A stretch of 29,211 bases of DNA from Chloroflexota bacterium (GCA_022564695.1 JADFKX010000005.1:1-29211); one strand, 5' to 3'. Positions 16,274-24,047 are shown, counted from the stretch's first letter. Notes: a model not told the origin generated them from the sequence alone. Made by a program: numbers and translations.

Positions 16274-17190
16274 TCCGTCAGACCCCTGCCGGTCATGCGC
16301 AGGAAGACATCCTCCAGGTTGGCCTGCCGGTACACTACCTTGCTCCCTTCCAGCTTCAGTGCCGACGGGTCGATGCCGTCACCCTCGAGCACGTAGACGT
16401 AGACGATGTCCTCCACCTCCTCCACCATCAACCCCTCCACGGCGGCCAACCGCTCCATCAGGGCACCGCGCTCCGCGTCACCCATGTGTATCTCAACCAC
16501 CTCGCGGCCGCCGAACCTCTCGACTAACTCACCTGGCGTCCCTTCGACAATGATCTTCCCCTGATGGATGATCACGATCCGGTCGCACAGGTGGGCGGCC
16601 TCGTCCATGTAGTGGGTCGTCAGGAGCATCGTCACGCCCTGGGATCGGAGGTAGCGCAGCTTCTGCCAAACCAGGTGCCGCGCCTGCGGGTCCAGACCCG
16701 TGGTCGGCTCGTCCAGCACCATGATCCTGGGAGCGTTGATCAGGCTGCGAGCGATGGTGAGGCGCCGCTTGAGACCGCTGGAGAGGGAATCGATGCGGTC
16801 GTTCTGCTTCTCAGTGAGCTGGAACAGAGCCAGCGATTCATCGATCCGCTCTTCCACCAGCCGCGGCTCCAGGTCAAAGTAGCGTCCGTACACACGCAGG
16901 TTCTGCCGCACGGAAAGGTCGGGGTCAAGATTATTCTCCTGAGGTACCACGCCCAGGGCGGCCTTGATCCTGCGGGCGTCGCGCCGGACATCCAGACCAT
17001 CAACTGTGAGCTCACCCGAGGTGACGGGCGAAACGCAGGTGATCATCCGGATCGTGGTGGTCTTACCGGCCCCGTTAGCCCCCAGAAAGCCGAAGCATTC
17101 CCCGGCCCGCACGGAGAATGAGACGCCGTCCACGGCCGTTAACGCACCGTAGTGCTTGACTAGCTCGTGTGCGTGGATGATGTCGGACAT
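16270..17190 (-). CDS. ABC transporter ATP-binding protein (NodI/DrrA type)
   Basis: A 306-residue ATPase that powers export with the adjacent ABC-2 permease. It shows Walker A GANGAGKTTT (about 35-44), the Q-loop VPQEN, the signature LSSGLKRRLTIARSL, Walker B MVLDEPTTGLDP and the H-loop TTHYMDEA. The C-terminal extension after about residue 220 is typical of the drug- or polysaccharide-exporting DrrA/NodI subgroup. The substrate cannot be read. ATG 17190 matches the family N-terminus, though no ribosome binding site is seen. It leads a four-gene minus-strand cluster (ATPase, permease, amidotransferase, cyclase). Confidence 0.93.
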   Translation of the reverse strand: MSDIIHAHELVKHYGALTAVDGVSFSVRAGECFGFLGANGAGKTTTIRMITCVSPVTSGELTVDGLDVRRDARRIKAALGVVPQENNLDPDLSVRQNLRVYGRYFDLEPRLVEERIDESLALFQLTEKQNDRIDSLSSGLKRRLTIARSLINAPRIMVLDEPTTGLDPQARHLVWQKLRYLRSQGVTMLLTTHYMDEAAHLCDRIVIIHQGKIIVEGTPGELVERFGGREVVEIHMGDAERGALMERLAAVEGLMVEEVEDIVYVYVLEGDGIDPSALKLEGSKVVYRQANLEDVFLRMTGRGLTE

Positions 17191-17275
17191 GCGGATACGG
17201 GTGGCAAGTCATCGGGGCCCCAGGTATGTTATCAAAGCGAACCGATGGCGGCAAAGATGTCGGCGGCAACAAGAA

Positions 17276-17299
17276 AGGCCGGGCCTCAAAGCCCGGCCT
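17276..17299 (-). terminator. Intrinsic terminator of the TPR gene
   Basis: AGGCCGGGC (17276-17284) and GCCCGGCCT (17291-17299) form a perfect 9-bp stem with a 6-base loop. On the minus strand it is followed by TTCTTGTT. It lies 21 bases past the TPR gene stop, in the correct orientation. Confidence 0.8.
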
Positions 17300-17320
17300 G
17301 CTGACCGCCTGAGTGTGAGC

Positions 17321-18145
17321 CTACTCTTCGTCACCCTCCTCTTCGTCCACCGAAGGCGTGCCGCCAAACTTGTGAACTCGCACCTCCGCCTCCTCATCCC
17401 GATTGCCGTTCAACTCTTCGCCATCATCAGATTCGTAATATGACTCCCCCACCGTGTCCCTCCGTATGAGCCGATCCTTGAGATACGGCCGTATCGACTG
17501 CGTGGCCATGGGCGGGAAGGAGCGCTTACCCTCCTGGCTCGGGTGCTGGAACGTCTCACGGATGAACACCTTGACGTCGCTTTCGCTGATGCCGCCAATG
17601 GCCACTACGTACTGGTTGCCAGCCTCTATTAACTTACTCAGGCGCTGGCCCAGTCGAGGCTCAACCTCACCGATGAACTCATCGTCAGTGGTCTTGACAA
17701 CAAGCGAACCGTTATCACGCTCCAGGCTGACTTGATCGCCTGCGCTCATGCGGGCCGCGACCCCCATATTCGACCGCAGCAGCGTAGTCACCCCCGTCTT
17801 GCCCATCTCCTCGATGAACATCTGGGGCGACAGTTTCTGCGTAGCCTGCCGCGGCCCAGACTTCTTGCCCAGAGTAGAAAGACGCGACAGATTCTTGCTG
17901 GCGATAGAGTTGAGCGGGTCGATCTCTATCGCCTTCTGGTACGCTCCCCTCGCCTCACCGTAGCGACCGAGCTCGGTCATCGCCCTGCCCAGCCGATTAT
18001 ACGAATCCACGTCCGTGGGGAACGCGTCGATGAGAGACTTGTTAAGATTAGCAGCGTCCTCCCAGCGCCCCTGAAGCGCCAATTGGATAGCGGCTTGCCC
18101 CCGCTGCCTTCTTACTTTCGCTCTGTCCTCTGCCTGATGAACCAT
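17321..18145 (-). CDS. Tetratricopeptide repeat protein with a conserved C-terminal domain, unknown function
   Basis: A 274-residue cytoplasmic protein. Residues about 15-90 form two TPR units (GRWEDAANLNKSLIDAFP and LGRYGEARGAYQKAIEIDP), which mediate protein contacts. The middle and C-terminal part (about 105-225) is a compact domain: GDQVSLERDNGSLVV, then IGEVEPRLGQRLSKLIEAGN, then HPSQEGKRSFP. It is followed by an acidic tail (DEEEGDEE). The function is not known to me. ATG 18145 is preferred over an upstream ATG at 18208 because GGAGG stands 9 bases before it and the TPR starts just after. It has its own terminator, so it is probably monocistronic. Confidence 0.8.
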   Translation of the reverse strand: MVHQAEDRAKVRRQRGQAAIQLALQGRWEDAANLNKSLIDAFPTDVDSYNRLGRAMTELGRYGEARGAYQKAIEIDPLNSIASKNLSRLSTLGKKSGPRQATQKLSPQMFIEEMGKTGVTTLLRSNMGVAARMSAGDQVSLERDNGSLVVKTTDDEFIGEVEPRLGQRLSKLIEAGNQYVVAIGGISESDVKVFIRETFQHPSQEGKRSFPPMATQSIRPYLKDRLIRRDTVGESYYESDDGEELNGNRDEEAEVRVHKFGGTPSVDEEEGDEE

Positions 18146-18208
18146 CCTCCGCTTCCTCCAATTCGATTTAGTTCCCGCATTGTAAACCCGTTCCGTCAAG
18201 GCCTGCAA

Positions 18209-18469
18209 GGGGGTTTTGGTTACACTAGGGTTATAACGAAACCTTGGCCATGAAGTTGCCTATCCGCTAACCAAATAAGACGTAAGATTTCGCACTTCGT
18301 TACTGCTTGCCACATCCTTATTCCTCCTCGCGAACCGTGAAGTCTACCAGCGGCTGCCAACTGGTCATAGAAACTCGCTCGGGACATGCGCGTTGTCTCT
18401 CATAGTGATACGCGCGAAGAGGGCCCATATGGATTCGTGGGCGAAGGACAACGGCGGACTTTAGTGGGA
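18209..18469. other. Intergenic region between TPR gene and tRNA-Pro, no gene seen
   Basis: No coding signal is convincing in this stretch. GTTATAACC near 18229 gives a possible -10 for the minus-strand TPR gene, but no matching -35 is found. Confidence 0.3.
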
Positions 18470-18547
18470 TGGTCGGGGTGGACGGATTCGAACCGTCGGC
18501 CTCACGGCCCCGAACCGTGCGCTCTAGCCTGACTGAGCTACACCCCG
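18470..18547 (-). tRNA. tRNA-Pro, anticodon CGG
   Basis: On the minus strand the sequence folds as a full cloverleaf: acceptor CGGGGTG pairs with CACCCCG, the D-arm is GCTC/GAGC, the anticodon stem is CACGG/CCGTG with loop TTCGGGG (anticodon CGG), and the T-arm is GACGG-TTCGAAT-CCGTC. The C1-G72 start and G37 are typical for tRNA-Pro. The discriminator A is followed by an encoded CCA. It reads codon CCG. Confidence 0.96.
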
Positions 18548-18563
18548 CCGATCGCAGATGAAT

Positions 18564-18591
18564 GTTATCAAGGTCATGCGTCGAATGTCGA
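18564..18591 (-). promoter_or_regulatory. Candidate promoter of tRNA-Pro
   Basis: On minus, TCGACA (18586-18591), a 16-base spacer and GATAAC (18564-18569) place the start about 10 bases before the tRNA 5' end. Confidence 0.45.
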
Positions 18592-18656
18592 GAACAGCAA
18601 CCGTTGCCGCCCGTAGAGGCCACCCCCTACACTAGACGACAGGCAGGCCAGTGACG

Positions 18657-20009
18657 ATGCAGGAGCAGGGCGGCAGTCGGGGCAGCTTCTTCCTCAACGT
18701 CAACCTCGTCTTCCTCTCCCAGATCGCCACGTACGGCCTCGCCTTCGGCCTCCGCATAGTCTTGGCTCGCGGCCTCGGCGATGAGGGTCTGGGCACCTAC
18801 GCACTCTTCTTCCTCGTCGTCATCGTTGCCGGCGGCATCATCAACCTGGGGATTGGCCTCGGCAACATCTTCTTCTTGAACAAGGGGCCCCACTCCTTCC
18901 GCGTGCTCCTGGCCAACAGCCTGTCCGTACTGGCCGTCACCACCGTGCTGACCTGGATGCTGATCGGCGCCTACGGCCTCATCACAGAGCCGCAGTTCCT
19001 GGTCTCCGGCCGAACCTTCTGGCTCTACGCCGCCGCCCTCCCGGGCGTCGTCGGCTACGTACTGCTCACCTCCTTCCTCCACGGCTCCAGCCGCTTCCTG
19101 GCCCTCACCGCCGTGGCCACCGCCCAGGGACTCTCCGGCCTCCTCATGGTTGCCGGCCTCTACGCGTTCGACGCCCTGGACGTGTTCGGCGCCCTGGCCG
19201 CCTGGGCCGGCTCCTTCCTCCTCGCCGATCTCCTGGCCCTGGCCGTCATCGGCGTCCGCAACGTGGACATCGGCGGCATCCTCCGGCCCAACTGGAGCGC
19301 CCTCAAAGACCAGGTCCGCTACGGCGCCCAAGGACAGATCGCCAACCTGGCCCAGCTCTTCAACTACCGCCTGGACCAGTTTCTGGTGGCCGCATTCATC
19401 TCCCGTGCCGCCGTCGGCCACTACACCGTCGCCGTCGGCCTGGGCGAAAGCGTCTGGTGGATCTCCTCAGCCGTAGCGATGGTCCTCCTGCCCCGCCTCA
19501 CCAAGATGGACAGCGAACGAGCCCGGGAGATGACACCCCTGATATCCCGCAACATCCTCCTCGTCAGCATTGCCGCCGCCGCCGCGCTCATGGTCGTCTC
19601 CCCCATCCTCATACGCGTCCTCTTCGGAGGCGACTTCACCCCGGCACAGACGCCGTTATTGTTATTGATGCCCGGCGTCATCGCCGCCAGCGCCGGCCGC
19701 GTCCTCGGCAGCTACCTGTTCAGCCAGGGCCGCGTGATCTACAACACCTACGCCACCTTCATCGCTCTGGGGGTGACGCTGGCCCTGGACCTGATCCTCA
19801 TCCCCACCCTCAAGGTAGAGGGCGCCGCCATCGCCTCCTCAGTCGCCTACATCGTCTCCCTGGCCGCCACCCTCTACTGGTATCGCCAGGTCTCCGGCGG
19901 CGGCGTGTGGGATGCCCTGATCGTCCGCCCCAGCGACCGCCATTTCTATAGCGAACTGTGGCACAAGCTGCGGGCACGGGCTCTCCCCACCGATAAGGAA
20001 TCGACCTAG
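18657..20009 (+). CDS. Polysaccharide/oligosaccharide flippase (MOP superfamily)
   Basis: A roughly 450-residue integral membrane protein with 12-14 hydrophobic segments, as in Wzx-type flippases that move lipid-linked sugars across the inner membrane. The N-terminal SFFLNVNLVFLSQIATYGLA followed by LARGLGDEGLGTYAL is the usual first-helix pattern of this family, and SSAVAMVLLPRLTKMD is the conserved mid-protein segment. It starts at ATG 18657 or GTG 18651; the ribosome binding site is weak. No glycosyltransferases lie beside it, so it is an isolated flippase gene. The cargo cannot be inferred. Confidence 0.85.
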   Translation: MQEQGGSRGSFFLNVNLVFLSQIATYGLAFGLRIVLARGLGDEGLGTYALFFLVVIVAGGIINLGIGLGNIFFLNKGPHSFRVLLANSLSVLAVTTVLTWMLIGAYGLITEPQFLVSGRTFWLYAAALPGVVGYVLLTSFLHGSSRFLALTAVATAQGLSGLLMVAGLYAFDALDVFGALAAWAGSFLLADLLALAVIGVRNVDIGGILRPNWSALKDQVRYGAQGQIANLAQLFNYRLDQFLVAAFISRAAVGHYTVAVGLGESVWWISSAVAMVLLPRLTKMDSERAREMTPLISRNILLVSIAAAAALMVVSPILIRVLFGGDFTPAQTPLLLLMPGVIAASAGRVLGSYLFSQGRVIYNTYATFIALGVTLALDLILIPTLKVEGAAIASSVAYIVSLAATLYWYRQVSGGGVWDALIVRPSDRHFYSELWHKLRARALPTDKEST

Positions 20010-20040
20010 CGAGCGTGAGTACACTTCCTCCTGACCATCA

Positions 20041-20334
20041 TCAACCTCCGCGCCCGAAGGCCTTCTGGATGCGCTCCCTAATGCTCATTCCGGAAACCGA
20101 ATCCTTCCTCGCACCCTCTTCCCGAGACGGCTCGTGCTTGGCTCCGTCCCTGTAGGCGAGGAACTCTCCGGCGTCGGGCCTCCACGGGCCAGTCACGTTG
20201 TGGCGGGCCGACCTGCTCCCGGAAGCGTCGTACGGCTTCGGTGGCTGACGACGCGCCGACCTCGACAGGTACATCCGCTGTGCTAGCCTCGTCCGTGGGC
20301 TCGGCAGGGGGGCTCGCAGCCCCGGACTTCGCCG
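20041..20334 (-). pseudogene. Possible frameshifted remnant downstream of the truncated CxxC-protein copy
   Basis: Two minus-strand frames each look coding over part of this stretch: TEAVRRFREQVGPPQRDWP in one, then GEFLAYRDGAKHEPSREE through SIRERIQKAFGRGG in the other. They could be one gene broken by a frameshift near 20170-20190. It begins at the stop of the truncated gene at 20335, in the position that the SWIM gene takes in the intact operon, but it is not similar to it. The evidence is composition only. Confidence 0.3.
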
Positions 20335-20619
20335 TCACAGCGCCTCGCCGTCCCGCCAGGCAGCCCTCGCCCTTCGGTAGGCTTTCAGCAGGCAGATGAT
20401 GACGGCGGATCGCCTGGCTCTTGGGACTCGCTCCAGCAGTACGACGCCGCCCTCCGGCCGGGCCCAGCCCTCGCTCCGGCGGGGCTCCTGGGCCCGGCCG
20501 GAGGGGTTCGGGGCGGACATGGCAACGGTTTTCCACTTCGCCTCTGGCTTTGCATGCCGCTGAGCGATGATGACCGTTAGTGACCGATTGGAATATCCAT
20601 TTGGGTATATCAATCGCAA
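20335..20619 (-). pseudogene. Truncated paralogue of the 28343-29005 protein
   Basis: The last 50 or so residues closely match the C-terminal part of the gene at 28343-29005. Both contain SGRAQEPR, GGVVLLERVPRA, AVIICLLKAYR and ARAAWRDGEA. The DNA is also similar by eye across about 20340-20510. The N-terminal two thirds, with the CxxC motif, are missing: residues upstream of the shared block have no counterpart. It is therefore a decayed duplicate of the mobile-type operon at the right edge, or a remnant of a second element. A start at 20619 could still yield a 94-residue product, so expression is not excluded. Confidence 0.7.
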
Positions 20620-20752
20620 CGTATTGGGATAGCAATGCCCAGGCTATCACTTGGTCGCGTCACCGAGCGTGAGCCGGGTGTCTGTAACCCCAGCCCATGG
20701 GTTGTCGTCTTCTTCTTTAGGTGACTCGATATGGCGATCCGAGACGAATGCT

Positions 20753-21130
20753 ATGTCTGATCCAGGCGAGAAAGACCCGAAGCGTGCGTGTAAGGCTATC
20801 ACGAACGACGGGCAGCGCTGCTGGGGGATAGCGCACCCGTCTGGCTTCTGCGTCGCTCACGACCCCGCTCTGGAGCAGAAGCGCGAGGCGGGAAGGGTCA
20901 ACGGGGGAAGAAACTCGTCTCGGGTGGCCCGCTTGGAGAAGTTGATGCCGCGTCGCCTTCGCCCAGTGTACGACCGGTTGGAGACAGCGTTGCAGGACGT
21001 ACATGAAGGTCGCCTCGATGTCGGTCGCGCAAAGGCGATGGCGTCTCTTGCGGGTGCGATGGTCAGAGTTCTCCAGGCTGGCAAGCTGGAAGAGCTGACG
21101 AGAAAGCTTCGCGAGTTCCAAGGCGAGTAG
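20753..21130 (+). CDS. Small zinc-motif protein of phage/element type (125 aa)
   Basis: The 125-residue protein has an N-terminal CKAITNDGQRCWG followed by HPSGFCVAHDP. This Cys-Cys-Cys-His arrangement looks like a small zinc-binding module. AGRVNGGRNSSR and a basic helical C-terminus with ELTRKLREF follow. Proteins starting with this C-K-A-x-G-x-x-C pattern are, from memory, frequent in phages and integrative elements, but the role is unknown. ATG 20753 is chosen because the zinc module begins there; upstream in-frame codons are of poor quality. The ribosome binding site is weak (GAGA). Confidence 0.65.
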   Translation: MSDPGEKDPKRACKAITNDGQRCWGIAHPSGFCVAHDPALEQKREAGRVNGGRNSSRVARLEKLMPRRLRPVYDRLETALQDVHEGRLDVGRAKAMASLAGAMVRVLQAGKLEELTRKLREFQGE

Positions 21131-21201
21131 AAGGTCTGTCTGAGCTCCTAGCGTCTCCGGCGAAGGATGATTTCACCGGCCGCTTCTGAGGAGGATAATC
21201 G

Positions 21202-22290
21202 ATGAGCAGTAAGGAAGATAGTGGTCGCCTGTACCGTGATCTCCCACCAAGAGAGAAGGCCAGGCTTTGGTTCGAGTACCTGGTCGAGGGAACGCAGGTT
21301 CCGGTGAACCTGAAAGCTGGCATGAAGGATGGGGAGCGTACCGAGTTCAACCGCGGTAGCATCATACTTAGCAGCGTTCACATGTTCGGTGACCTAGAGC
21401 TATCGCGGATAGAGGCCGAGCTCAGGGAGATGAATCTTCGCTTGGCACTCCTGGACCAGGTGAAATGGATACTGGGTTTCAGTGAGCACCTACACAAGCT
21501 CCTGCGGGACAGAGTGAAGGCGCCTCTTACAGTCAGCGAACACGCCAAGCTCCTTGAGGGGGCTGACAAGGACCGGTTTTCCCTGCACCAACTGGTCGAA
21601 GTTCTGCTCGAACAACCGGAATACTACGGCAGTCCGGGCCCAGACACGGAAGATCGATATAGTGCCGCGTGGGGGAAGAAGGAGAAAGAGTTGAAGGCGC
21701 TTGTGGCTTCGGGGGAGCTAGAAAGCGAACAGACGGACGGTGAAGTCTACATACGTTGGGGGGACTGGTGCGCCGTTTCGGGGCAAGAGCTGGAGCCCAT
21801 GATTGACGGTGCAGCAAAGGGCAGGGTATTCCCCGATGAGATGGCCGGCCTCGTCGAAGAGATGCGTCAGGAAAGGGCGGATCTAGGGAAGCTGATCGGT
21901 CAGCCTTTTCGGGAACTGATTGAGGACGGCGACTCGGCTATGACATACATGCTGACGATCATCGCGCCGGACCTTATTCCGACCCTGAGTCGTCCATTTC
22001 TGCGGAAGACCCTCTATGCTTCGATACAGGACCACTTCTCTAATGAGCTAAGGGGTAGCTGGAGTCACCTAGCGTCGCTGGAACGAATCTTCGAGCGCAT
22101 CAGGGACGAGGAGTTCGGTGGCCATGACATCATTGCCTCGTCCATTCTGAAGCGGCTCGAGCATGTCCGGCTGACAGCCTCCGAGTTTGGGTCAGAGCTC
22201 GCCGTCGACGAGGATGCCGTCGAGGCTGACGAAGACTACGTCGACAAGATATGTAGTGGCCTGGTTGAAAACGGTGGAACCGCCTGGTAG
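21202..22290 (+). CDS. Hypothetical protein, 362 aa, unknown function
   Basis: I do not recognise this protein. The start is well supported by GAGGAGG about 8 bases before ATG 21202. It is soluble, acidic and mostly helical, with no signal peptide or membrane span. It opens with YRDLPPREKARLWFEYLVEG. The middle includes LEAELREMN-type amphipathic helices and the Trp-rich VYIRWGDWCAV. The C-terminus contains SASILKRLEHV-like helices and an acidic end (DEDAVEADEDYVD). It follows the zinc-motif protein by 71 bases on the same strand and probably shares its transcript. Codon use looks more relaxed than in the housekeeping genes, in keeping with an accessory origin. Confidence 0.75.
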   Translation: MSSKEDSGRLYRDLPPREKARLWFEYLVEGTQVPVNLKAGMKDGERTEFNRGSIILSSVHMFGDLELSRIEAELREMNLRLALLDQVKWILGFSEHLHKLLRDRVKAPLTVSEHAKLLEGADKDRFSLHQLVEVLLEQPEYYGSPGPDTEDRYSAAWGKKEKELKALVASGELESEQTDGEVYIRWGDWCAVSGQELEPMIDGAAKGRVFPDEMAGLVEEMRQERADLGKLIGQPFRELIEDGDSAMTYMLTIIAPDLIPTLSRPFLRKTLYASIQDHFSNELRGSWSHLASLERIFERIRDEEFGGHDIIASSILKRLEHVRLTASEFGSELAVDEDAVEADEDYVDKICSGLVENGGTAW

Positions 22291-22453
22291 TCGGGCAGGG
22301 CCGATTGTCCTTTCGGTTTAGAGGGAAGGGGTTCACTAGACGGAGCCGCCCGCTGCGTCTGCCCGGTGCGAGCGCGAACGCAGGCCCCAAGCTGGGCGAG
22401 TCACGTCAGGAGTCGCTATGAGTACTGGCGCCGCGCAGCGGACCGCGTAATCA

Positions 22454-22918
22454 TCATCCTCTTTCGAGGGATGCAAGATCGAAGGCGGGATGGAAGGGAT
22501 TCAGGAAGCGCACGCCCTCCAGAAAGCGCTCATGCTCAGCGTCCTCAGTTAGAATGTAGCCAACCTGATTGAGCTTGCCTACAGCCCAGATGAGGGCATC
22601 CCAGATGGACAATCCGTATTCGGTGGAACCTCTACAGCCCTCGAGGACCACCGCTGGGGTTAGATCGAGAATCTGACAGGACCGGATCAGCCGCTCGACT
22701 TGGGCCATGGCCATCACCTGCTCGAGAGGTTCGGGAAGACGCAGTGTGGTCACGCTGAAGAACTCAGTCAAGCACTGGACGCTTAGGATAGCTCGTCCGC
22801 CGCTGATTAGGCTATCGAGAACGCGAAACGCCTGCTCCTGCTTTCTACGGTCGCGCGGATCATGCGCGTACACGAGGACATTGGTGTCAATGAGAAAGGC
22901 GCTCGAGCCGTTCCTCAT
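22454..22918 (-). CDS. PIN-domain toxin (VapC type)
   Basis: A 154-residue PIN-domain ribonuclease, probably a toxin that cleaves RNA when freed from its antitoxin. The acidic catalytic residues are visible: Asp in FLIDTNVLVYA, Glu in CLTEFFSV, Asp in SIWDALIWA and Asp in LTEDAEH. ATG 22918 is supported by GAGGAG 4 bases upstream, and the frame overlaps the antitoxin end by 32 bases. The gene is the second of a VapBC-like pair. The 163-base gap beyond its stop (22291-22453) has no gene that I can support. Confidence 0.88.
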   Translation of the reverse strand: MRNGSSAFLIDTNVLVYAHDPRDRRKQEQAFRVLDSLISGGRAILSVQCLTEFFSVTTLRLPEPLEQVMAMAQVERLIRSCQILDLTPAVVLEGCRGSTEYGLSIWDALIWAVGKLNQVGYILTEDAEHERFLEGVRFLNPFHPAFDLASLERG

Positions 22919-23165
22919 AGAGCTCCTCCCGTGTCCAACTGCGTCCGGTCTGGGGAACCGTGATACCCAGACGCTCATGGATGATACTCTTTGCCTCCTC
23001 CCAGGCGCCCGGGTCTACGGGCAGCCCCCTGGGAGCGGCGCCGGCCTGATCTATCGCACGGCGGATCAACGCCGCCTCAGTCACGCCGAGCTGCGCGGCC
23101 TGCCGCTTCAAGCGAGCATCCTGTCCGGGCTCGATGTAGACCTGCTTACGGACCATACGGCGCAT
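22887..23165 (-). CDS. Ribbon-helix-helix antitoxin (VapB type)
   Basis: A 92-residue partner of the PIN toxin. The N-terminal part (MVRKQVYIEPGQDARLKRQA, then LGVTEAALIRRAID) is a ribbon-helix-helix DNA-binding fold. The C-terminal region (ERLGITVPQTGRSWTREELYEERLERL) is the acidic, helical toxin-binding part. ATG 23165 has AAGGAC about 8 bases upstream. The pair is probably autoregulated through the direct repeats just upstream. Confidence 0.85.
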   Translation of the reverse strand: MRRMVRKQVYIEPGQDARLKRQAAQLGVTEAALIRRAIDQAGAAPRGLPVDPGAWEEAKSIIHERLGITVPQTGRSWTREELYEERLERLSH

Positions 23166-23179
23166 GACTCTGTCCTTTG

Positions 23180-23198
23180 TACATCACGCTATACATCA
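23180..23198. promoter_or_regulatory. Direct repeats, candidate VapB operator
   Basis: TACATCA occurs at 23180-23186 and again at 23192-23198, 12 bases apart, 15 bases upstream of the antitoxin start. Tandem half-sites about one helical turn apart suit ribbon-helix-helix dimers. A TATGAT -10-like box on minus lies next to them. Confidence 0.45.
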
Positions 23199-23331
23199 TA
23201 CCAGATCAATCAATTTCTCACCATGGTTGGAACTACGTATGATCTCCGACCGCCTCAACGCACATGTCCGAGGACTCAGCCCGGCGCGAAGCGGCCGCAG
23301 TTCAAGCGCCTACGTGACAAGAGCCGGAGAG

Positions 23332-23802
23332 TTAGGCGCCAGCGTTGGGTCCAATTTCCGCTTCAGCTCCATCGTCGTGACCATCACCACCGGCAGGCAG
23401 GCCTTCGGTTGGAACCCGGTGCTTCGCCGAAGGAACCTCGGCCGTAAGCGGCATAGCCCGGCAGGTTTCTTCGGCCTCCTCCTCCCAGACCGCGAGGTCG
23501 GTTGCTGTATGGGTCAGCAGGTAGTACTCCCGCAGCTTCAAGTAGAAGGCCTGAGCCCACTCGGGTCTGAGCATCGCCGTGGTGAGCCCCTTCTCGAATC
23601 CGTAGGCGAAGGCAGATGCGCACTCCTCTGCCGCATCCTGCCCCATCTCCGTCGCCAGCTCAGCGTAGTATGTCCCACACCAGATCGCCACAGCCTTGTC
23701 CCTCAGGTCCGCCGGCGGCCCCTGGCGCGGCAATCGGCAGTCAGGACACGAACAGGCGCCGTTCCGCTCCTCTACTCCACTGCTGTTTGCTTCCTGCTTC
23801 AT
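23332..23802 (-). CDS. Hypothetical protein (156 aa) behind a candidate SAM riboswitch
   Basis: I do not recognise this protein. It begins MKQEANSSGVEERNGACSCPDC, where the CxCxxC cluster could bind a metal, and continues with a helical, aromatic-rich middle (AFAYGFEKGL, QAFYLKLREYYLL). It has no membrane span and no match to known methionine or SAM genes that I can see. ATG 23802 is well placed with GGAG 5 bases upstream. It is the first gene after an RNA that resembles an S-box riboswitch, with two hairpins between the aptamer and its start. If the riboswitch is functional, this gene is its direct target. Confidence 0.65.
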   Translation of the reverse strand: MKQEANSSGVEERNGACSCPDCRLPRQGPPADLRDKAVAIWCGTYYAELATEMGQDAAEECASAFAYGFEKGLTTAMLRPEWAQAFYLKLREYYLLTHTATDLAVWEEEAEETCRAMPLTAEVPSAKHRVPTEGLPAGGDGHDDGAEAEIGPNAGA

Positions 23803-23827
23803 CGCATCTCCAACCTAAGATATAACT

Positions 23828-23854
23828 AGGCCTCCCCGATTTTCGGGAAGGCCT
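23828..23854 (-). terminator. Strong hairpin between the riboswitch and its gene
   Basis: AGGCCTCCCCGA (23828-23839) and TCGGGAAGGCCT (23843-23854) form a 12-bp stem with one mismatch and a 3-base loop. On minus it ends 25 bases before the start codon of the 23802 gene. No long T-run follows, so it may act as a regulatory or stability hairpin instead of a classic terminator. Confidence 0.5.
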
Positions 23855-23880
23855 CAGAGACACGAACTCGCTAAAGTTTT

Positions 23881-23900
23881 GTCGCCCTCACTGGGGCGAC
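23881..23900 (-). promoter_or_regulatory. Hairpin abutting the 3' side of the riboswitch aptamer
   Basis: GTCGCCC (23881-23887) and GGGCGAC (23894-23900) make a 7-bp stem directly next to the aptamer P1 strand. It could form a helix that competes with P1 and so serve in the expression platform. Confidence 0.45.
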
Positions 23901-24006
23901 CGCATCCTTCCCTCACGGGCCGGGGTGGAGCACCGTAGCCGTCGTCGGCTGGGTTGCTGGACGGGTCATCGAGCCCGGACTCTACCCGCCACTCTCGATA
24001 CTCTTC
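23900..24006 (-). promoter_or_regulatory. Candidate SAM-I (S-box)-type riboswitch aptamer
   Basis: Read on minus, the segment carries the S-box landmarks in order. There is a P1 strand GTATC (23997-24001) pairing with GATGC (23902-23906), then CGAGAG, and P2 CGGGT/ACCCG (23984-23988 with 23962-23966) with a GATGA kink-turn-like strand. GCAACC at 23952-23957 is followed by a perfect P3 hairpin AGCCG-ACGA-CGGCT (23937-23950). CGGTGC follows P3, then P4 CCC-GTGA-GGG (23910-23919), then AAGGATG. In known S-box RNAs GCAACC, P3, GGTGC and P4 have this same arrangement. P1 is short (5 bp) and P2 is shortened, so it could be a SAM-I/SAM-IV variant or a decayed copy. A promoter ends just before the aptamer. 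Confidence 0.6.
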
Positions 24007-24017
24007 AGTCTAACTCC

Positions 24018-24047
24018 ATCATAACACAGAACCTGGGTAAATCGGAA
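24018..24047 (-). promoter_or_regulatory. Candidate promoter of the riboswitch transcript
   Basis: On minus, TTCCGA (24042-24047), an 18-base spacer and TATGAT (24018-24023) predict a start near 24011, only a few bases before the aptamer P1. The tight fit supports a functional riboswitch. Confidence 0.45.

Noticed and set aside
18229..18235. TATAAC as a promoter of the TPR gene
   Set aside because: No acceptable -35 lies at 15-19 bases on minus, so it is not listed as a promoter.
20078..20650. 190-codon minus-strand frame over the truncated paralogue
   Set aside because: The protein sequence is low-complexity, while the neighbouring frame carries the recognisable conserved block, so it is mostly a shadow; only its last part is mentioned as a possible remnant.
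22405..22450. Ten-codon frame with AGGAG upstream
   Set aside because: Too short to support, with no similarity and no conserved context.
22707..23447. 246-codon plus-strand frame over the VapBC locus
   Set aside because: It runs antisense through the PIN and antitoxin genes, has no ribosome binding site or recognisable domain, and mirrors their codon structure.
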